Positions 45,552 to 55,689 of a DNA stretch of 64,000 nt are shown in pieces (position 1 is the first letter of the stretch; the number at the start of each line of letters is the position of its first letter). The notes under the pieces are model-generated. The model searched no databases and had not been told where the DNA came from. It saw only the letters and a program-made list of their open reading frames with translations. The DNA is taken from assembly GCA_045129695.1 (NCBI GenBank), contig JBGVJZ010000043.1:1-64000 (forward strand), written 5' to 3'. The position numbers and the translations under genes are program-made. The DNA comes from Eshraghiella sp045129695 (GTDB lineage: Bacteria > Bacillota > Clostridia > Lachnospirales > Lachnospiraceae).

Positions 45552-46856
45552 TTATCGTTTAAGATTAATAAGTTCTTCAAGCATTGTATCAGAAACTGTG
45601 ATAATTCTTGAATTTGCCTGATATCCTCTCTGTGTTGTAATCATATCAGTAAATTCAGCAGCCAAATCAACATTGGACATCTCAACAACGCCTGTTGTAA
45701 AATATCCGCCATCAGCTGTTATGTCATCACCAATTCCATCAAATTCACCGGAGTTAAGCGTTGCAGCAAAGAGATTATCTCCTGCCTTTTCAAGACCTGA
45801 AAGGTTGGTAAAGTTGGCAACCGCAATCTGCGCAATAACTCTCTGGTCTCCATTATCATATGTAGCAACAATTTTACCATCCTTCTGTATACTTACACCG
45901 GAAAGATTACCAACTGTACGTCCTGCATTTGCACCTGTTATATCTCCTCTTTCAGGAATAAGTGCTGTATCGGTACCCATACATGTAAGCTGTGAGAAAT
46001 CTATTGTTACATCTGAAGACAATGAAGCAATTCCCAGAGATGTAGCCTTAAGTGTAAGTAAGCTGCCGGTGTCAATCGCACCGGTCGCATCATTAAATGT
46101 AATTACATTATCATCAATAAGTGAATTCAACTCATCATCTGTAAGTTCCAGTTTCTTGCCGTCACATGTAACTGATGATACTGAAAGTTCATATTCATAA
46201 TCAGCAGTTTGTGCAATATCAATTGTTGCCTGATATTTATAGCCCAAGGAATCATAAAAAGTAATATTAGTTGAAATTGTTCCTGCTGCTGAACTAAAGC
46301 TCTCATCCTCTTTATTAATATTACCTGATACAGTTGTTGCAGTTGTTGCAACAGGTGAAGCATACTGATTCTCAGGTGAATATAAACATATTGCCTGAAC
46401 ATTGGATTTAATAACATTACCCTCTTCATCAGCATCCCAGCCCATTACTGCATAACCCTGTGATGTAACAAGTGTTCCGTTGGTATCAACAGAAAAATTA
46501 CCTGCCTTGGTAAAATAATTAACGCCATTATTGTTAACAATAAACATTGAGTCTCCGTTAATCATAATATCAAACGGATTATTAGTAGCCTGTGAACCAC
46601 CGCTTTCCGAAACCTTTGTAGAGATTGCAGAAACAGTTGAGCCAAGACCAATCTGTTTCGCATTGGTACCACCGGCACCGGTCTCAAGGTTAGGACCTGA
46701 AGCACTCTGTGTAGTCTGATATAAAACATCACTGAATGTTACTGACTGTGATTTATAACCAATTGTATTAACATTGGCAATATTGTTACCTATAACGTCC
46801 ATCTTTGTCTGGTGTGATTTAAGTCCTGCTACACCAGAATAAAGTGATCTCATCAT
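45552..46856 (-). CDS. flgE: Flagellar hook protein FlgE
   Basis: 434 residues. N-terminus MRSLYSGVAGLKSHQTKMDV with GNNIANVNTIGYKS and C-terminus MSNVDLAAEFTDMITTQRGY, both heptad helices of the rod/hook family. Length fits FlgE rather than FlgF or FlgG. Forms the hook. GGAGG precedes the ATG. Followed by the strong hairpin at 45513-45545. Confidence 0.95.
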   Translation of the reverse strand: MMRSLYSGVAGLKSHQTKMDVIGNNIANVNTIGYKSQSVTFSDVLYQTTQSASGPNLETGAGGTNAKQIGLGSTVSAISTKVSESGGSQATNNPFDIMINGDSMFIVNNNGVNYFTKAGNFSVDTNGTLVTSQGYAVMGWDADEEGNVIKSNVQAICLYSPENQYASPVATTATTVSGNINKEDESFSSAAGTISTNITFYDSLGYKYQATIDIAQTADYEYELSVSSVTCDGKKLELTDDELNSLIDDNVITFNDATGAIDTGSLLTLKATSLGIASLSSDVTIDFSQLTCMGTDTALIPERGDITGANAGRTVGNLSGVSIQKDGKIVATYDNGDQRVIAQIAVANFTNLSGLEKAGDNLFAATLNSGEFDGIGDDITADGGYFTTGVVEMSNVDLAAEFTDMITTQRGYQANSRIITVSDTMLEELINLKR

Positions 46857-46955
46857 AATTAAATGACCTCCTTTAAATTATTCATGGGAATATTATTAAC
46901 TTGATGTTTGTCTCATCCGTCATTCAAAGACAAAATAGTTTCCATTAAGGTCCAA

Positions 46956-47354
46956 CTATACAAATACTGCTCCATCAATGTTAGTATAAATATTCTCTCC
47001 CTGCACGGCCTGCTCCATGGCAGTTATTACCGTATTATTCTGTGTGTTGACAATGAATGCATAATCATCCATTACAACCAATGATTCCCTGATTCCCTTC
47101 TCACTGCTGAGTCTGGCTCCGTTCTGAAGTCTCTCTAACTGTGCTTCGGATAAAGAAATATTTCTGTCATTAAGCCTTTGAACTGCATGTTTTGAAAATT
47201 TCAGTTCCAAAGTCTGTTCTTTTTCAAGAACCTGTTGTTTTAAAATGTCTTCAAAAGAAACCTGACTGCTGTTCAGGTTGTTCTTGGGTGTATTAGGAAG
47301 ATACTTCCCTGTAACCTGTTCAATGGAAGTGAATCCGCTTCTGTTAAGATTCAT
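46956..47354 (-). CDS. Flagellar operon protein, TIGR02530 family
   Basis: 132 residues with LKFSKHAVQRLNDRNISLSE and VVMDDYAFIVNTQNNTVITA, the signature of the small conserved family found between flgD and flgE in Firmicutes (YlxG neighbourhood). No membrane segment. Function is unresolved; it may assist hook assembly. Confidence 0.87.
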   Translation of the reverse strand: MNLNRSGFTSIEQVTGKYLPNTPKNNLNSSQVSFEDILKQQVLEKEQTLELKFSKHAVQRLNDRNISLSEAQLERLQNGARLSSEKGIRESLVVMDDYAFIVNTQNNTVITAMEQAVQGENIYTNIDGAVFV

Positions 47355-47390
47355 ATGATTCTCTTCCTTTCCACAGCACTATTAAAGCTG

Positions 47391-47864
47391 TTATTCTTCA
47401 TCTGCCGGTACTGCTGCTCCCTTTTCTGCCATAAGCCCTTCATAATAAGCCTCATCTACTACAGCATATAAGTCATCAAGTGAATACAAAAGTCCTTCAA
47501 TTGAAAGGAATATTCCATCACTCTGTTTCTCAATACATTCAACCGTTCCTGTAACATAATTAGTCTCGCCGGTAGTATTTTCTGATGCTGCAATAATAAC
47601 TCTCTTGCCAACAAGATTGGTTGCACTCTGTTCTGCAATAGAATCTGACATTCCCTGAAGTTCTTCAATCTGCGAAAATGATGCCATCTGTGTTACCCAT
47701 TCCGTATTTGATGACGGCTCTAATGGATCCTGATATTGCATCTCCGCTACAAGAATCTTCAAAAATGCATCTTTATTCAATGAATCGCTTCCTGTTGTCT
47801 CTTTCTTATCAGCTGTGTAATTTGCCACAACCTTGCCATCTACTACTTGTGCTGAAATCGCCAT
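47391..47864 (-). CDS. flgD: Hook cap protein FlgD
   Basis: 157 residues. Conserved LNKDAFLKILVAEMQYQDPL and QMASFSQIEELQGM at the N-terminus. Length is short; the C-terminal FlgD Ig/tudor part is reduced to VGKRVIIAASENTTGETNYV and a VDEAYY segment, as in Bacillus FlgD. Scaffolds hook assembly. AGGAGA precedes the ATG. Confidence 0.93.
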   Translation of the reverse strand: MAISAQVVDGKVVANYTADKKETTGSDSLNKDAFLKILVAEMQYQDPLEPSSNTEWVTQMASFSQIEELQGMSDSIAEQSATNLVGKRVIIAASENTTGETNYVTGTVECIEKQSDGIFLSIEGLLYSLDDLYAVVDEAYYEGLMAEKGAAVPADEE

Positions 47865-47886
47865 TGTCTGTCTCCTTTCCTGAAAA

Positions 47887-49215
47887 TTAAGCCCTCAGAT
47901 TAACACTGTTGCCATCTGCTTCCATCATCTGATTAACAATGGAATCCTCAGGTTCAGTATCATTCCGGGAAATTTCTTCAACACTTCTGAATCTTCTGTG
48001 GGTATTTCTACTCTGTGCTCCGTTATCACCACCTGAATTCTCTGCATTCTGGTCAAACGCCTGATTAGCAACCGTAACCTCAACATCTTCAACCTTAAGC
48101 CCCTGATTATTCATAGTCTCCTTAAGCTGAACCAGCTGACTCTCAACAATTGCCTTAACAGTCTCATTAGCGGTTATAATTGATGCGGTAATTACGCCAT
48201 CCTTAGCTGCAACAGTAAGGTTAATCTTACCAAGATTCTCCGGTGTAAGCTGAATCTCCATCTGTGTTGTATCAGCTGTTGCATTCAATTTGATGGAATC
48301 GATCATCTGATTAATTACATCAGTTGAATTAACCTGATACACCTGTGAGAAATCACTTCCTGCCTCAATGGCGCCTGAAATACTTTCAGCCAGATTATTA
48401 ACCAGATTTCCTGCAAAATTCTGCGATGTGTCGCTTCCCGTCTCGGAATCTCCTGCTTTGGCATCATTCTGTGCATTATCATCCGCCATCTCCTGCACTG
48501 ACACATTTTCAGGTCTGCCTGTAAATTCAGTCCTGACATCCTCTGTTCTGCCATTTTCCACTGTAATCTTAATTTCTTTACCGGTCTCACTGTCAGTAAT
48601 AATTGTAGCTGTCTGAATATCATCCAATGAATTCTTATCAGCTGCAGAATTCAAAAAATCTTCAAGTACAGCTTCAACATCCTGCTCACTAATCTGATTA
48701 TTCTCAGCAAACAGGCTGACCAGCTCTGAAATTGAATTCAGTATATTTGCTAACTGTGCAGTAAGTTCTGCATCGGTAAGCATTGCTGCCGGTTCAATAT
48801 TATTGACCATTGCAATGAGATTTGAAATATTCTGCGGTACAAGTAAGTCGGCATAAGTAAAACCAAGCTCTGCCATTGCATTTTCCAGTTCTTCATCCGT
48901 TAATCCCAATTCTTCCTTAAGAACGTCTTTGATATCCTTCTTAAGCTCATTACAGGTATTATCATCAACAGTTGATGAATTCTTAACCTTGGTGATATCC
49001 TTAGCTTTACCTGTTGCATTTCTATCAGCTGCTGTCTGAATACTCTCATTATTAAGCTGTGCAGGCTTTAAATCCGTTTCAAAGGAACTCTTATCACTGA
49101 ACAGACTCTGAAAGCTGCCGGCAGCTTGTGCCCCAGTGGAAATAACATTACTCTGCATCTTGACATTCATCATTATTTTAGAGATGTCTGCAGTCGAAAC
49201 ATTTCCTGTAGTCAT
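47887..49215 (-). CDS. fliK: Hook-length control protein FliK
   Basis: 442 residues. Long low-complexity Asn/Asp/Thr/Glu-rich N-terminal part and a conserved C-terminal Flg_hook domain with MEIQLTPENLGKINLTVAA and AIVESQLVQLKETMNNQGLK. Measures hook length and triggers the FlhB switch. AGGAGG precedes the ATG. Confidence 0.9.
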   Translation of the reverse strand: MTTGNVSTADISKIMMNVKMQSNVISTGAQAAGSFQSLFSDKSSFETDLKPAQLNNESIQTAADRNATGKAKDITKVKNSSTVDDNTCNELKKDIKDVLKEELGLTDEELENAMAELGFTYADLLVPQNISNLIAMVNNIEPAAMLTDAELTAQLANILNSISELVSLFAENNQISEQDVEAVLEDFLNSAADKNSLDDIQTATIITDSETGKEIKITVENGRTEDVRTEFTGRPENVSVQEMADDNAQNDAKAGDSETGSDTSQNFAGNLVNNLAESISGAIEAGSDFSQVYQVNSTDVINQMIDSIKLNATADTTQMEIQLTPENLGKINLTVAAKDGVITASIITANETVKAIVESQLVQLKETMNNQGLKVEDVEVTVANQAFDQNAENSGGDNGAQSRNTHRRFRSVEEISRNDTEPEDSIVNQMMEADGNSVNLRA

Positions 49216-49262
49216 TTAACTCCTCCTTTCTTAAATTATATATAAATAAACAGCATTGCTGA

Positions 49263-50033
49263 TTATTCCTCAACCGGATATATAAGAAGCGTGAGCTTAG
49301 CTGCAAGTGTACTGTCCATGGCAGCAAGAATTGCACCTGCATCATCCTTCTTCATACATGAAAGAATATTGGCAACCTTCTCCAAGTCACCTGTCATCTC
49401 TTCAAAAATTGCTGCGGCGGCAGCCGGTTTCATACTGGCATAATAATCAGCCAGACTCTGCACTACTGCATCCATCGCAAGCTGTTCCGCTACCTGACGA
49501 TATATAAAGTCGGCATTTTCAGGATATATTTCTTCGTACCATGCCTTATATTCTGTTATATCGGGAGCATTCTCTGCATAAATGACCTCTTCGTCAAATT
49601 TTTTCTTAATAGTCTCAAAATAAGCCTGATTATCTTCATAAACCTGAAGTCTTGATACCTCTGCCGTTAATGTAGATATCGTCTCCGCATTATCGTTGGC
49701 ATTCTGTTTGTAAATCGCAAGTTCATTTTCAAGCTCATTAATTCTCTCTATAGCTTCCTGAAGTGTTGTATATGTATCTCCTGTATTAGAACTGGCGGAA
49801 CCGGCTTTATCCGGTAAAATAAGGTTAAGCACCGGAACATCTTTCAAAACAGGATACAAAACCGAGCTGCCAAAGCCTCCAACATCCAGTTTGATTAATA
49901 AAGCAAAAATAGCAATCCAGATAAGAACAATGAAAACAGCAATCAATGAAGTTACCATTTTACTACTTTTCTTAGTGTCTTTGTCATCATTCAAATCATC
50001 ATTAATAAATATATCTTCATTTTTCTTAGCCAT
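49263..50033 (-). CDS. YlxF/MotE-like membrane protein
   Basis: 256 residues: membrane helix (about 27-48), a coiled coil (about 90-130) and a C-terminal helical MgtE-N/MotE-like part with YYASMKPAAAAAIFEEMTGD and VANILSCMKKDDAGAILAAM. This type occupies the ylxF position between fliJ and fliK; related MotE chaperones help the MotB or FliL system. Assignment is by layout and position. Confidence 0.75.
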   Translation of the reverse strand: MAKKNEDIFINDDLNDDKDTKKSSKMVTSLIAVFIVLIWIAIFALLIKLDVGGFGSSVLYPVLKDVPVLNLILPDKAGSASSNTGDTYTTLQEAIERINELENELAIYKQNANDNAETISTLTAEVSRLQVYEDNQAYFETIKKKFDEEVIYAENAPDITEYKAWYEEIYPENADFIYRQVAEQLAMDAVVQSLADYYASMKPAAAAAIFEEMTGDLEKVANILSCMKKDDAGAILAAMDSTLAAKLTLLIYPVEE

Positions 50034-50050
50034 GAGTTCTCATCTCCTTA

Positions 50051-50500
50051 CTACAGCTCTTCTACGGGGCCGTACTTATAACTGACAAGCTCGTCAATCT
50101 CTTTTTTCTCCTCGGCACTTAGTTCCATAAGGAATTCATCAAATGCATTTTCACGAAGCTTTTCATGAGTCTTTCTATCCTTCATAACTTCATTAAGTCT
50201 CGCTCTTGCAGCATCAAGGTTCTTCTGTGCAACCTTAACTTCAACAAGCTGTCTCTTGATAGCATTTCTCTGATAGTCAATTGCCCTCTTACCCTCTATA
50301 AGCTCCTTAACATTAATGGCACCACTCGCCAATCTGCGATATTCATCCTCAAGGTAGCGTTTCTCTGCAAACATAGTTTCCAGTTTGCTCTCTTCTTCAT
50401 TAAGCCTTAGCTGTGCCGAAGCATAAGAAGACTTCGCCTGAGCTTCCATTTTATACTTAATATCCAGAATATTTTGCATTCTGTATATAAATTTTGCCAT
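50051..50500 (-). CDS. fliJ: Flagellar export chaperone FliJ
   Basis: 149 residues, almost all coiled coil, starting MAKFIYRMQNILDIKYKMEA with the FliJ pattern and an IDELVSYKYG end. FliJ contacts the FliI ATPase and FlhA. Directly follows fliI. Confidence 0.9.
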   Translation of the reverse strand: MAKFIYRMQNILDIKYKMEAQAKSSYASAQLRLNEEESKLETMFAEKRYLEDEYRRLASGAINVKELIEGKRAIDYQRNAIKRQLVEVKVAQKNLDAARARLNEVMKDRKTHEKLRENAFDEFLMELSAEEKKEIDELVSYKYGPVEEL

Positions 50501-50514
50501 AATATCACCTTAAA

Positions 50515-51819
50515 TCAATCTTCAAAAACAGCTTCAAGTGCTGCAATCTCAGATTGAAAATCATATTTCTCGTCAGTTGTCTGAACAAGAAATTCATTGA
50601 CTTTTTCAATTTTGCTTATTGCAAAATCTATGGTTTTATTACTACCGGCCTTATAGGCACCAATATTAATCAAATCTTCTGATTCACTATATGTAGCCAT
50701 TACATTTTTCAGTTTACCGGCAAGTTCTTTTTGATGCTTATCGGCAATCTGGCTCATACATCTTGAAATACTCTGGAGTATATCAATTGCCGGATAATGG
50801 TTTTTGTGGGCAATTTTTCTTGAGAGAATAATGTGCCCGTCAAGAATACTTCTGGCTGTGTCTGTTATAGGTTCATTGAAATCATCACCATCAACCAAAA
50901 CGGTATACAGACCGGTTATCGAGCCATGCTCAGCATTCCCTGCTCTCTCAAGGAGCTTTGGCATCTCACTGTACATACTCGGCGGATAACCACGTGTAAC
51001 AGGAGGTTCACCGGACGCAAGGCCAATCTCCCGCTGTGCCATGGAAAAACGTGTCAACGAATCCATCATAAGCAGAACATCCTTGCCCTGATCCCTGAAA
51101 TATTCAGCTATTGCTGTAGCAGTCTTGGCTGCTTTATTACGAATAAGAGCCGGCTTGTCAGAGGTTGCAACAACTACAACACTTCGCTTCATTCCCTCTT
51201 CTCCAAGGTCTCTTTCAATAAATTCCCTTACCTCTCTGCCTCGCTCGCCAATCAATGCGATTACATTAATGTCAGCCTTGGTATTTCTGGCAAACATGCC
51301 CATTAAGGTACTTTTACCGACACCGGAACCTGCAAAAATTCCGATACGCTGCCCTTTACCTATAGTAAGCAGTCCGTCAACCGCTTTAACACCCAATGGA
51401 AGTATCTCATCTATTATCTTTCTTCGCATAGGGTCAGGCGGAGGTGCCTCAACAGGATATTCTTTGAAAGTTCTAATTAAACTTCCGTCCAACGGAACTC
51501 CTAAACCATCCACACTCTTACCAAGAAGTGCATCCGAAACCTTAACACATAACGACTGGTTGGTATTCTCAACTATGCAGCCCGGTCCTATTCCATCAAC
51601 ATTTTCAAAAGGCATAAGAATAATTCTTTTGTCTCTGAATCCAACTACCTCTGCATTAATATACCTGCCAGGCTCATCCTTTAATAAAATATGACAAAGA
51701 TCATTAAGTCTTGCTTCAGGTCCGATTGATTCAATCGTAAGACCCACAACCTTGGCCACTTTACCCATTTTTTTGTAATATGTTTTATTTGTTAAATTCA
51801 AATATTTTGAAGTATCCAA
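50515..51819 (-). CDS. fliI: Flagellar export ATPase FliI
   Basis: 434 residues. P-loop GIFAGSGVGKSTLMGMFA (about 160), DVLLMMDSLTRFSMAQREIG Walker B region, and GSITGLYTVLVDGDDFNEPI. F1-beta-like ATPase that energises flagellar export with FliH and FliJ. The start is TTG with AAGGAG eight bases upstream; the nearest internal ATG lacks such a site. Confidence 0.96.
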   Translation of the reverse strand: MDTSKYLNLTNKTYYKKMGKVAKVVGLTIESIGPEARLNDLCHILLKDEPGRYINAEVVGFRDKRIILMPFENVDGIGPGCIVENTNQSLCVKVSDALLGKSVDGLGVPLDGSLIRTFKEYPVEAPPPDPMRRKIIDEILPLGVKAVDGLLTIGKGQRIGIFAGSGVGKSTLMGMFARNTKADINVIALIGERGREVREFIERDLGEEGMKRSVVVVATSDKPALIRNKAAKTATAIAEYFRDQGKDVLLMMDSLTRFSMAQREIGLASGEPPVTRGYPPSMYSEMPKLLERAGNAEHGSITGLYTVLVDGDDFNEPITDTARSILDGHIILSRKIAHKNHYPAIDILQSISRCMSQIADKHQKELAGKLKNVMATYSESEDLINIGAYKAGSNKTIDFAISKIEKVNEFLVQTTDEKYDFQSEIAALEAVFED

Positions 51820-51842
51820 TTGAAATGCTCCTTACAATAGGA

Positions 51843-52673
51843 TTAATCTCCCAGGCAGCTTAATAAACGGATATCATTAATCAGATTCTCAAGCTGGATA
51901 TCAAGACTGCAATCAAAAACACCCGAATCCGTCTCAATAATACACTGATTTCTTTTAAGCTGGGCATCAATACAAATATCAACCTTGATATCTTTGGCTA
52001 TTCCGTTATGAATCAAATCCTTGTTGGAAATCAAATAATTATAATCATCCTCTGAAACTCTGATGACATATTCCTTACTGACCTCCGTGTTCCTGAGAAC
52101 GCCGTTAATTAGGAAAAGGACAGTGTCCCTCTTGCCATCAGCCAATGTATTAGTAACCTTAGCAAACACTTCAAGCAATGTATTTACCAGCTCAGGCTCT
52201 ATATCACTACGCATTTTGGCATATTCCGCTTCAAGAGCTTTAAGTCTCTCAGAATATTCCTGCTCAAGTTGCCTCTTCTGAACTTCAAGCTGTTTTTCTG
52301 CTGCAGCTCTGCCCTCTGCCAGCCCCTGCTCATAACCCTCACTCTGGGCTTTTGCTTTGATTAACTCAGCCTCCGTCTTCGCCTGATTGATTATCTCTTC
52401 TTCCTGTCTGTGTAACTCAGTCATATCAATCGGCTTGAATTCCGGATGCATCTCCTGTACCGGCTCAACATCTTCATCCATTACAAGCTGTTCAACAGTA
52501 GCCGCCTCAAGCCCGCAGACAAAACCATCCGCATCAGGCATAAGGCCGAACTCTGCATTGACATGAAGCTGTCTGTATTGTTCAATTATCTCATCTGCCA
52601 TTTTATTGGAATCAATTACAAACTTATCCTGATTCTGAATGACAAAGCTGTTATATTTCAAAAGATTAGACAA
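51843..52673 (-). CDS. fliH: Flagellar assembly protein FliH
   Basis: 276 residues: an Asp/Glu-rich N-terminus, long Gln/Glu coiled coil (AKAQSEGYEQGLAEGRAAAE region) and a C-terminal domain with YVIRVSEDDYNYLISNKDLI. FliH dimers regulate FliI. The start is a TTG eight bases after GGAGGTGA, overlapping the end of fliG by 8 bases. Confidence 0.88.
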   Translation of the reverse strand: MSNLLKYNSFVIQNQDKFVIDSNKMADEIIEQYRQLHVNAEFGLMPDADGFVCGLEAATVEQLVMDEDVEPVQEMHPEFKPIDMTELHRQEEEIINQAKTEAELIKAKAQSEGYEQGLAEGRAAAEKQLEVQKRQLEQEYSERLKALEAEYAKMRSDIEPELVNTLLEVFAKVTNTLADGKRDTVLFLINGVLRNTEVSKEYVIRVSEDDYNYLISNKDLIHNGIAKDIKVDICIDAQLKRNQCIIETDSGVFDCSLDIQLENLINDIRLLSCLGD

Positions 52674-53679
52674 TTATCTCGTCACCTCCGCCTCTGGAAA
52701 TAACAATTTCTGAGGAATCTTCAAGCTTACGTACAATATTAACAATCTTCTGCTGTGCTTCTTCAACATCTTTAAGACGTACAGGGCCCATAAAATCCAT
52801 ATCCTCTTTAATCATTGCAGCAAGACGTTTTGAAAGGTTATTAAAGATAACATTCTGAACCTCTTCATTAGCATTCTTAAGTGCAACAGCAAGATCATTA
52901 TTATCAACATCCCTAAGCACACGCTGAATTGCTCTGTCATCAAGAGTAAGAATATCCTCGAATACGAACATTTTCCTTCTGATCTCATCAGCAAGCTCCG
53001 GATCTTCAATTTCAAGAGTTTCGAGAATATGTCTCTCTGTTCCTCTGTCAACTGTATTAAGGATTTCAACAATGGCATCAACACCGCCAATAATAGTGTA
53101 ATCCTGATTAACAAGTGATGCAAGCTTACGTTCCAGAACGTTTTCAACCTCTTTAATAATATCAGGTGATGTTCTGTCCATAGTGGCAATACGCTTTGCA
53201 ACATCAGCCTGTTTCTCAGGCGGAAGTGCTGACACAACCTGCGATGCCTGGGACGCCGGCAAATATGATAAAATAAGTGCAATTGTCTGTGGATGCTCAT
53301 CCTGAATAAAATTCAGAAGCTGTGCCGGATCCGTCTTACGAATAAATTCAAAAGGTCTTACCTGTAAGCTTGCCGTAAGTTTACTGATTACATCCTTCGC
53401 TTTATCTTCTCCAAGTGCTTTTTCAAGCAGCTCCTTCGCATAAGATATACCGCCCTCTGCAATATATTGCTGTGCAAGACATACCTCATAGAATTCACCA
53501 AGAACCTCCTCCTTTAACTGAGGGGATACACTTCCCGTATTAGCAATCTCAAGAGTGAGCTGTTCTATCTCATCTTCTTTTAAATGTTTAAATATTTTGG
53601 AGGATTTTTCCGGCCCAAGTGCAATTAACAGGACTGCACTCTTCTCTACACCATCCATACCCGATTTTGACTTTGCCAT
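52666..53679 (-). CDS. fliG: Flagellar motor switch protein FliG
   Basis: 337 residues with the EHPQ motif (FIQDEHPQTIALILSYLP), the torque helix region (MFVFEDILTLDDRAIQRVLR) and VKLKDVEEAQQ-like VRLKDVEEAQQKIVNIVRKL at the C-terminus. FliG transmits torque from the stator to the MS ring. GGAGC before the ATG; ends on fliH. Confidence 0.97.
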   Translation of the reverse strand: MAKSKSGMDGVEKSAVLLIALGPEKSSKIFKHLKEDEIEQLTLEIANTGSVSPQLKEEVLGEFYEVCLAQQYIAEGGISYAKELLEKALGEDKAKDVISKLTASLQVRPFEFIRKTDPAQLLNFIQDEHPQTIALILSYLPASQASQVVSALPPEKQADVAKRIATMDRTSPDIIKEVENVLERKLASLVNQDYTIIGGVDAIVEILNTVDRGTERHILETLEIEDPELADEIRRKMFVFEDILTLDDRAIQRVLRDVDNNDLAVALKNANEEVQNVIFNNLSKRLAAMIKEDMDFMGPVRLKDVEEAQQKIVNIVRKLEDSSEIVISRGGGDEIIV

Positions 53680-53711
53680 ACTATCTGCTCCTTAGTAAAT
53701 CAAAGATTATT

Positions 53712-55307
53712 TTACTGCCATCCCTCATTCAGCCAGTTACGAAGTAAAATTGCAACCGCCTCAGGATTCTCATCAACGAATTTCTCAATTGCTATTCTGG
53801 TATCGGACTTCTCCTGAATATCAATATCCTCAACCTTGTTATCTCTCGTAGCCGCCAGCATATCCTCCACGCTTAATTCAGGCTCTGTCTCATCAACCGC
53901 AACAGGTCTCGTACTTCTGATAATAATAAATACAAGAAGTGCTGCAATAAGTACTGCCAATACAATCTGAAGTACAAAGAAAGGTGAAGTAGTGGAGGCT
54001 TCTTTGTCATAGAATATATATTTCTCATATCCCAGGATCGAAATAGAATCCTGACTGATACCGGTACCCTGTGATACTACTCTGGCAAAATTCTCATCCA
54101 CCTCGACCGGAACAGCTTCACCATTAGTCGCTTTAAACTGTTCCCATGTAAGCTCTTCAAGGAGACCTAAGTTCTTTGCGTCCTCTTCATGAAGAATATT
54201 ATATTTCATTGCCACAATCGAAACACTGGACTCATCATATTTAATAGTACCGGATGCCTTGGTTGTGGTTGTTACCGTCTCATTCTGTAACCAGTCATAT
54301 TCAGAAACCGAATATATTGAAGTGCTTCCGTCCGCATTCTGGAACTGGTATGTAGTGTCATCATCATTAGACTCCGTTCCTGCTATACCGCTTGCATCCG
54401 CAAGTGAACCTTCTGAATTAACAACATAGCTGTGACTCGGAAGGCCTTCTTCTGTTCCATCCGGAGCATTATATACATGATCAACAATTTCCACATTATC
54501 GAAATCAACCGCCAAATTAGGCGAAACAATTACCTCGCTAAACAGCTTGGTTCCAAGAAGCAGCTGTTCTGCCTTTGCAACAATTGCATTTTCAAATTGT
54601 GTCTGAACTTTCTGACTAGCCGTACTCATGGAAGAACCATTAGTGCTTCCGCCATAATATAGCAGATTGGCATTACTGTCCATAACAACAACCTTATTGG
54701 TATTGTTATTGCCCACAAAATTGGCAAGCATAAGACCAATTGCCTCTGCCTGATCAGCCGACAGTTCCTTAGTAAGTGTTAATTCAGCAGTAATTGAAGC
54801 ATCCTCATTCTCTGAGAAAATAGTATTGTCCGAATCAGGAAAACTAACAGTAACTCTTGCTTTCTTAACTCCGTCAATAAGTTCAAGGTCATCCGCAAAC
54901 TTAGATTCAAGATAAGCCTTGTATTTTCTTTCCTGATCGGCTGCCGTTGAAGTAAATCCTCCATCAACTGCATCTTCAAGTGAATAACCATCTGCCGAGA
55001 TATTATTAGAGCCAAGAATAAGCTTTGCCTCCGTATACACTTCTTCATCAACAGTCACAACATAATCTGAGCTAATCTTACAGCTTATTCCCCCATCCTC
55101 GAGGAGTGTCCTTACCTCAGTTGCCTCAGAAGCGGTCTCACATTCTCTTAACACCACTGTCTTCTCTCTTGAAAAAACAATTGCAAGAATAATTATCGTA
55201 ACAATTATCACTACAAAGATTGAAATAAACAAAACTTTCTGTGTTTTATTAAATTTATTCCAAAATTCTTTTATTCGATTTAAGGTATTCTTTAATCTGT
55301 CCTGCAT
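53712..55307 (-). CDS. fliF: Flagellar MS-ring protein FliF
   Basis: 531 residues with membrane helices at about 23-47 and 440-460. RBM-like domains lie between, with ARVTVSFPDSDNTIF and VVSPNLAVDFDNVE-like VIVSPNLAVDFDNVEIV, and the C-terminal tail ends in VAILLRNWLNEG, which binds FliG. Builds the MS ring, the first basal-body structure. Confidence 0.95.
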   Translation of the reverse strand: MQDRLKNTLNRIKEFWNKFNKTQKVLFISIFVVIIVTIIILAIVFSREKTVVLRECETASEATEVRTLLEDGGISCKISSDYVVTVDEEVYTEAKLILGSNNISADGYSLEDAVDGGFTSTAADQERKYKAYLESKFADDLELIDGVKKARVTVSFPDSDNTIFSENEDASITAELTLTKELSADQAEAIGLMLANFVGNNNTNKVVVMDSNANLLYYGGSTNGSSMSTASQKVQTQFENAIVAKAEQLLLGTKLFSEVIVSPNLAVDFDNVEIVDHVYNAPDGTEEGLPSHSYVVNSEGSLADASGIAGTESNDDDTTYQFQNADGSTSIYSVSEYDWLQNETVTTTTKASGTIKYDESSVSIVAMKYNILHEEDAKNLGLLEELTWEQFKATNGEAVPVEVDENFARVVSQGTGISQDSISILGYEKYIFYDKEASTTSPFFVLQIVLAVLIAALLVFIIIRSTRPVAVDETEPELSVEDMLAATRDNKVEDIDIQEKSDTRIAIEKFVDENPEAVAILLRNWLNEGWQ

Positions 55308-55329
55308 TATGTACTCCCAAAACTATCTC

Positions 55330-55659
55330 TTATATCTGCATTGACATTATCTCTCTGTAAGCAGAAAGTAACTGATTCTTAATTGCCACGGTATACTGAA
55401 GTGAAAGATTCGCCTTCTGTTCAATCACCGCAAGCTCATGAGGGTTTGTAAGTTCTCCTGTAGCAAAAGCAACTTCTGCCTTCTGAGCTTCCTGCAAATA
55501 ATTATTAGTACTTGATACCATATTGATTGCTGCATTATATATTCCGTCAAAAGTGGCACTGTCGCCTGAACTGTTTGTCCTTGTTCCCGCAACAGGATTA
55601 TTCACAATACTATCAATCGCGCCGGACGTAATATTAATCATAGATGTTATGTCACTCAT
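55330..55659 (-). CDS. fliE: Flagellar hook-basal body protein FliE
   Basis: 109 residues. Typical C-terminal half KAEVAFATGELTNPHELAVI and QYTVAIKNQLLSAYREIMSM. Joins MS ring and rod. Follows flgC in the standard flgB-flgC-fliE order. Confidence 0.94.
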   Translation of the reverse strand: MSDITSMINITSGAIDSIVNNPVAGTRTNSSGDSATFDGIYNAAINMVSSTNNYLQEAQKAEVAFATGELTNPHELAVIEQKANLSLQYTVAIKNQLLSAYREIMSMQI

Positions 55660-55689
55660 ATTTTACTCCGTTTCCAAATATTTTTATAA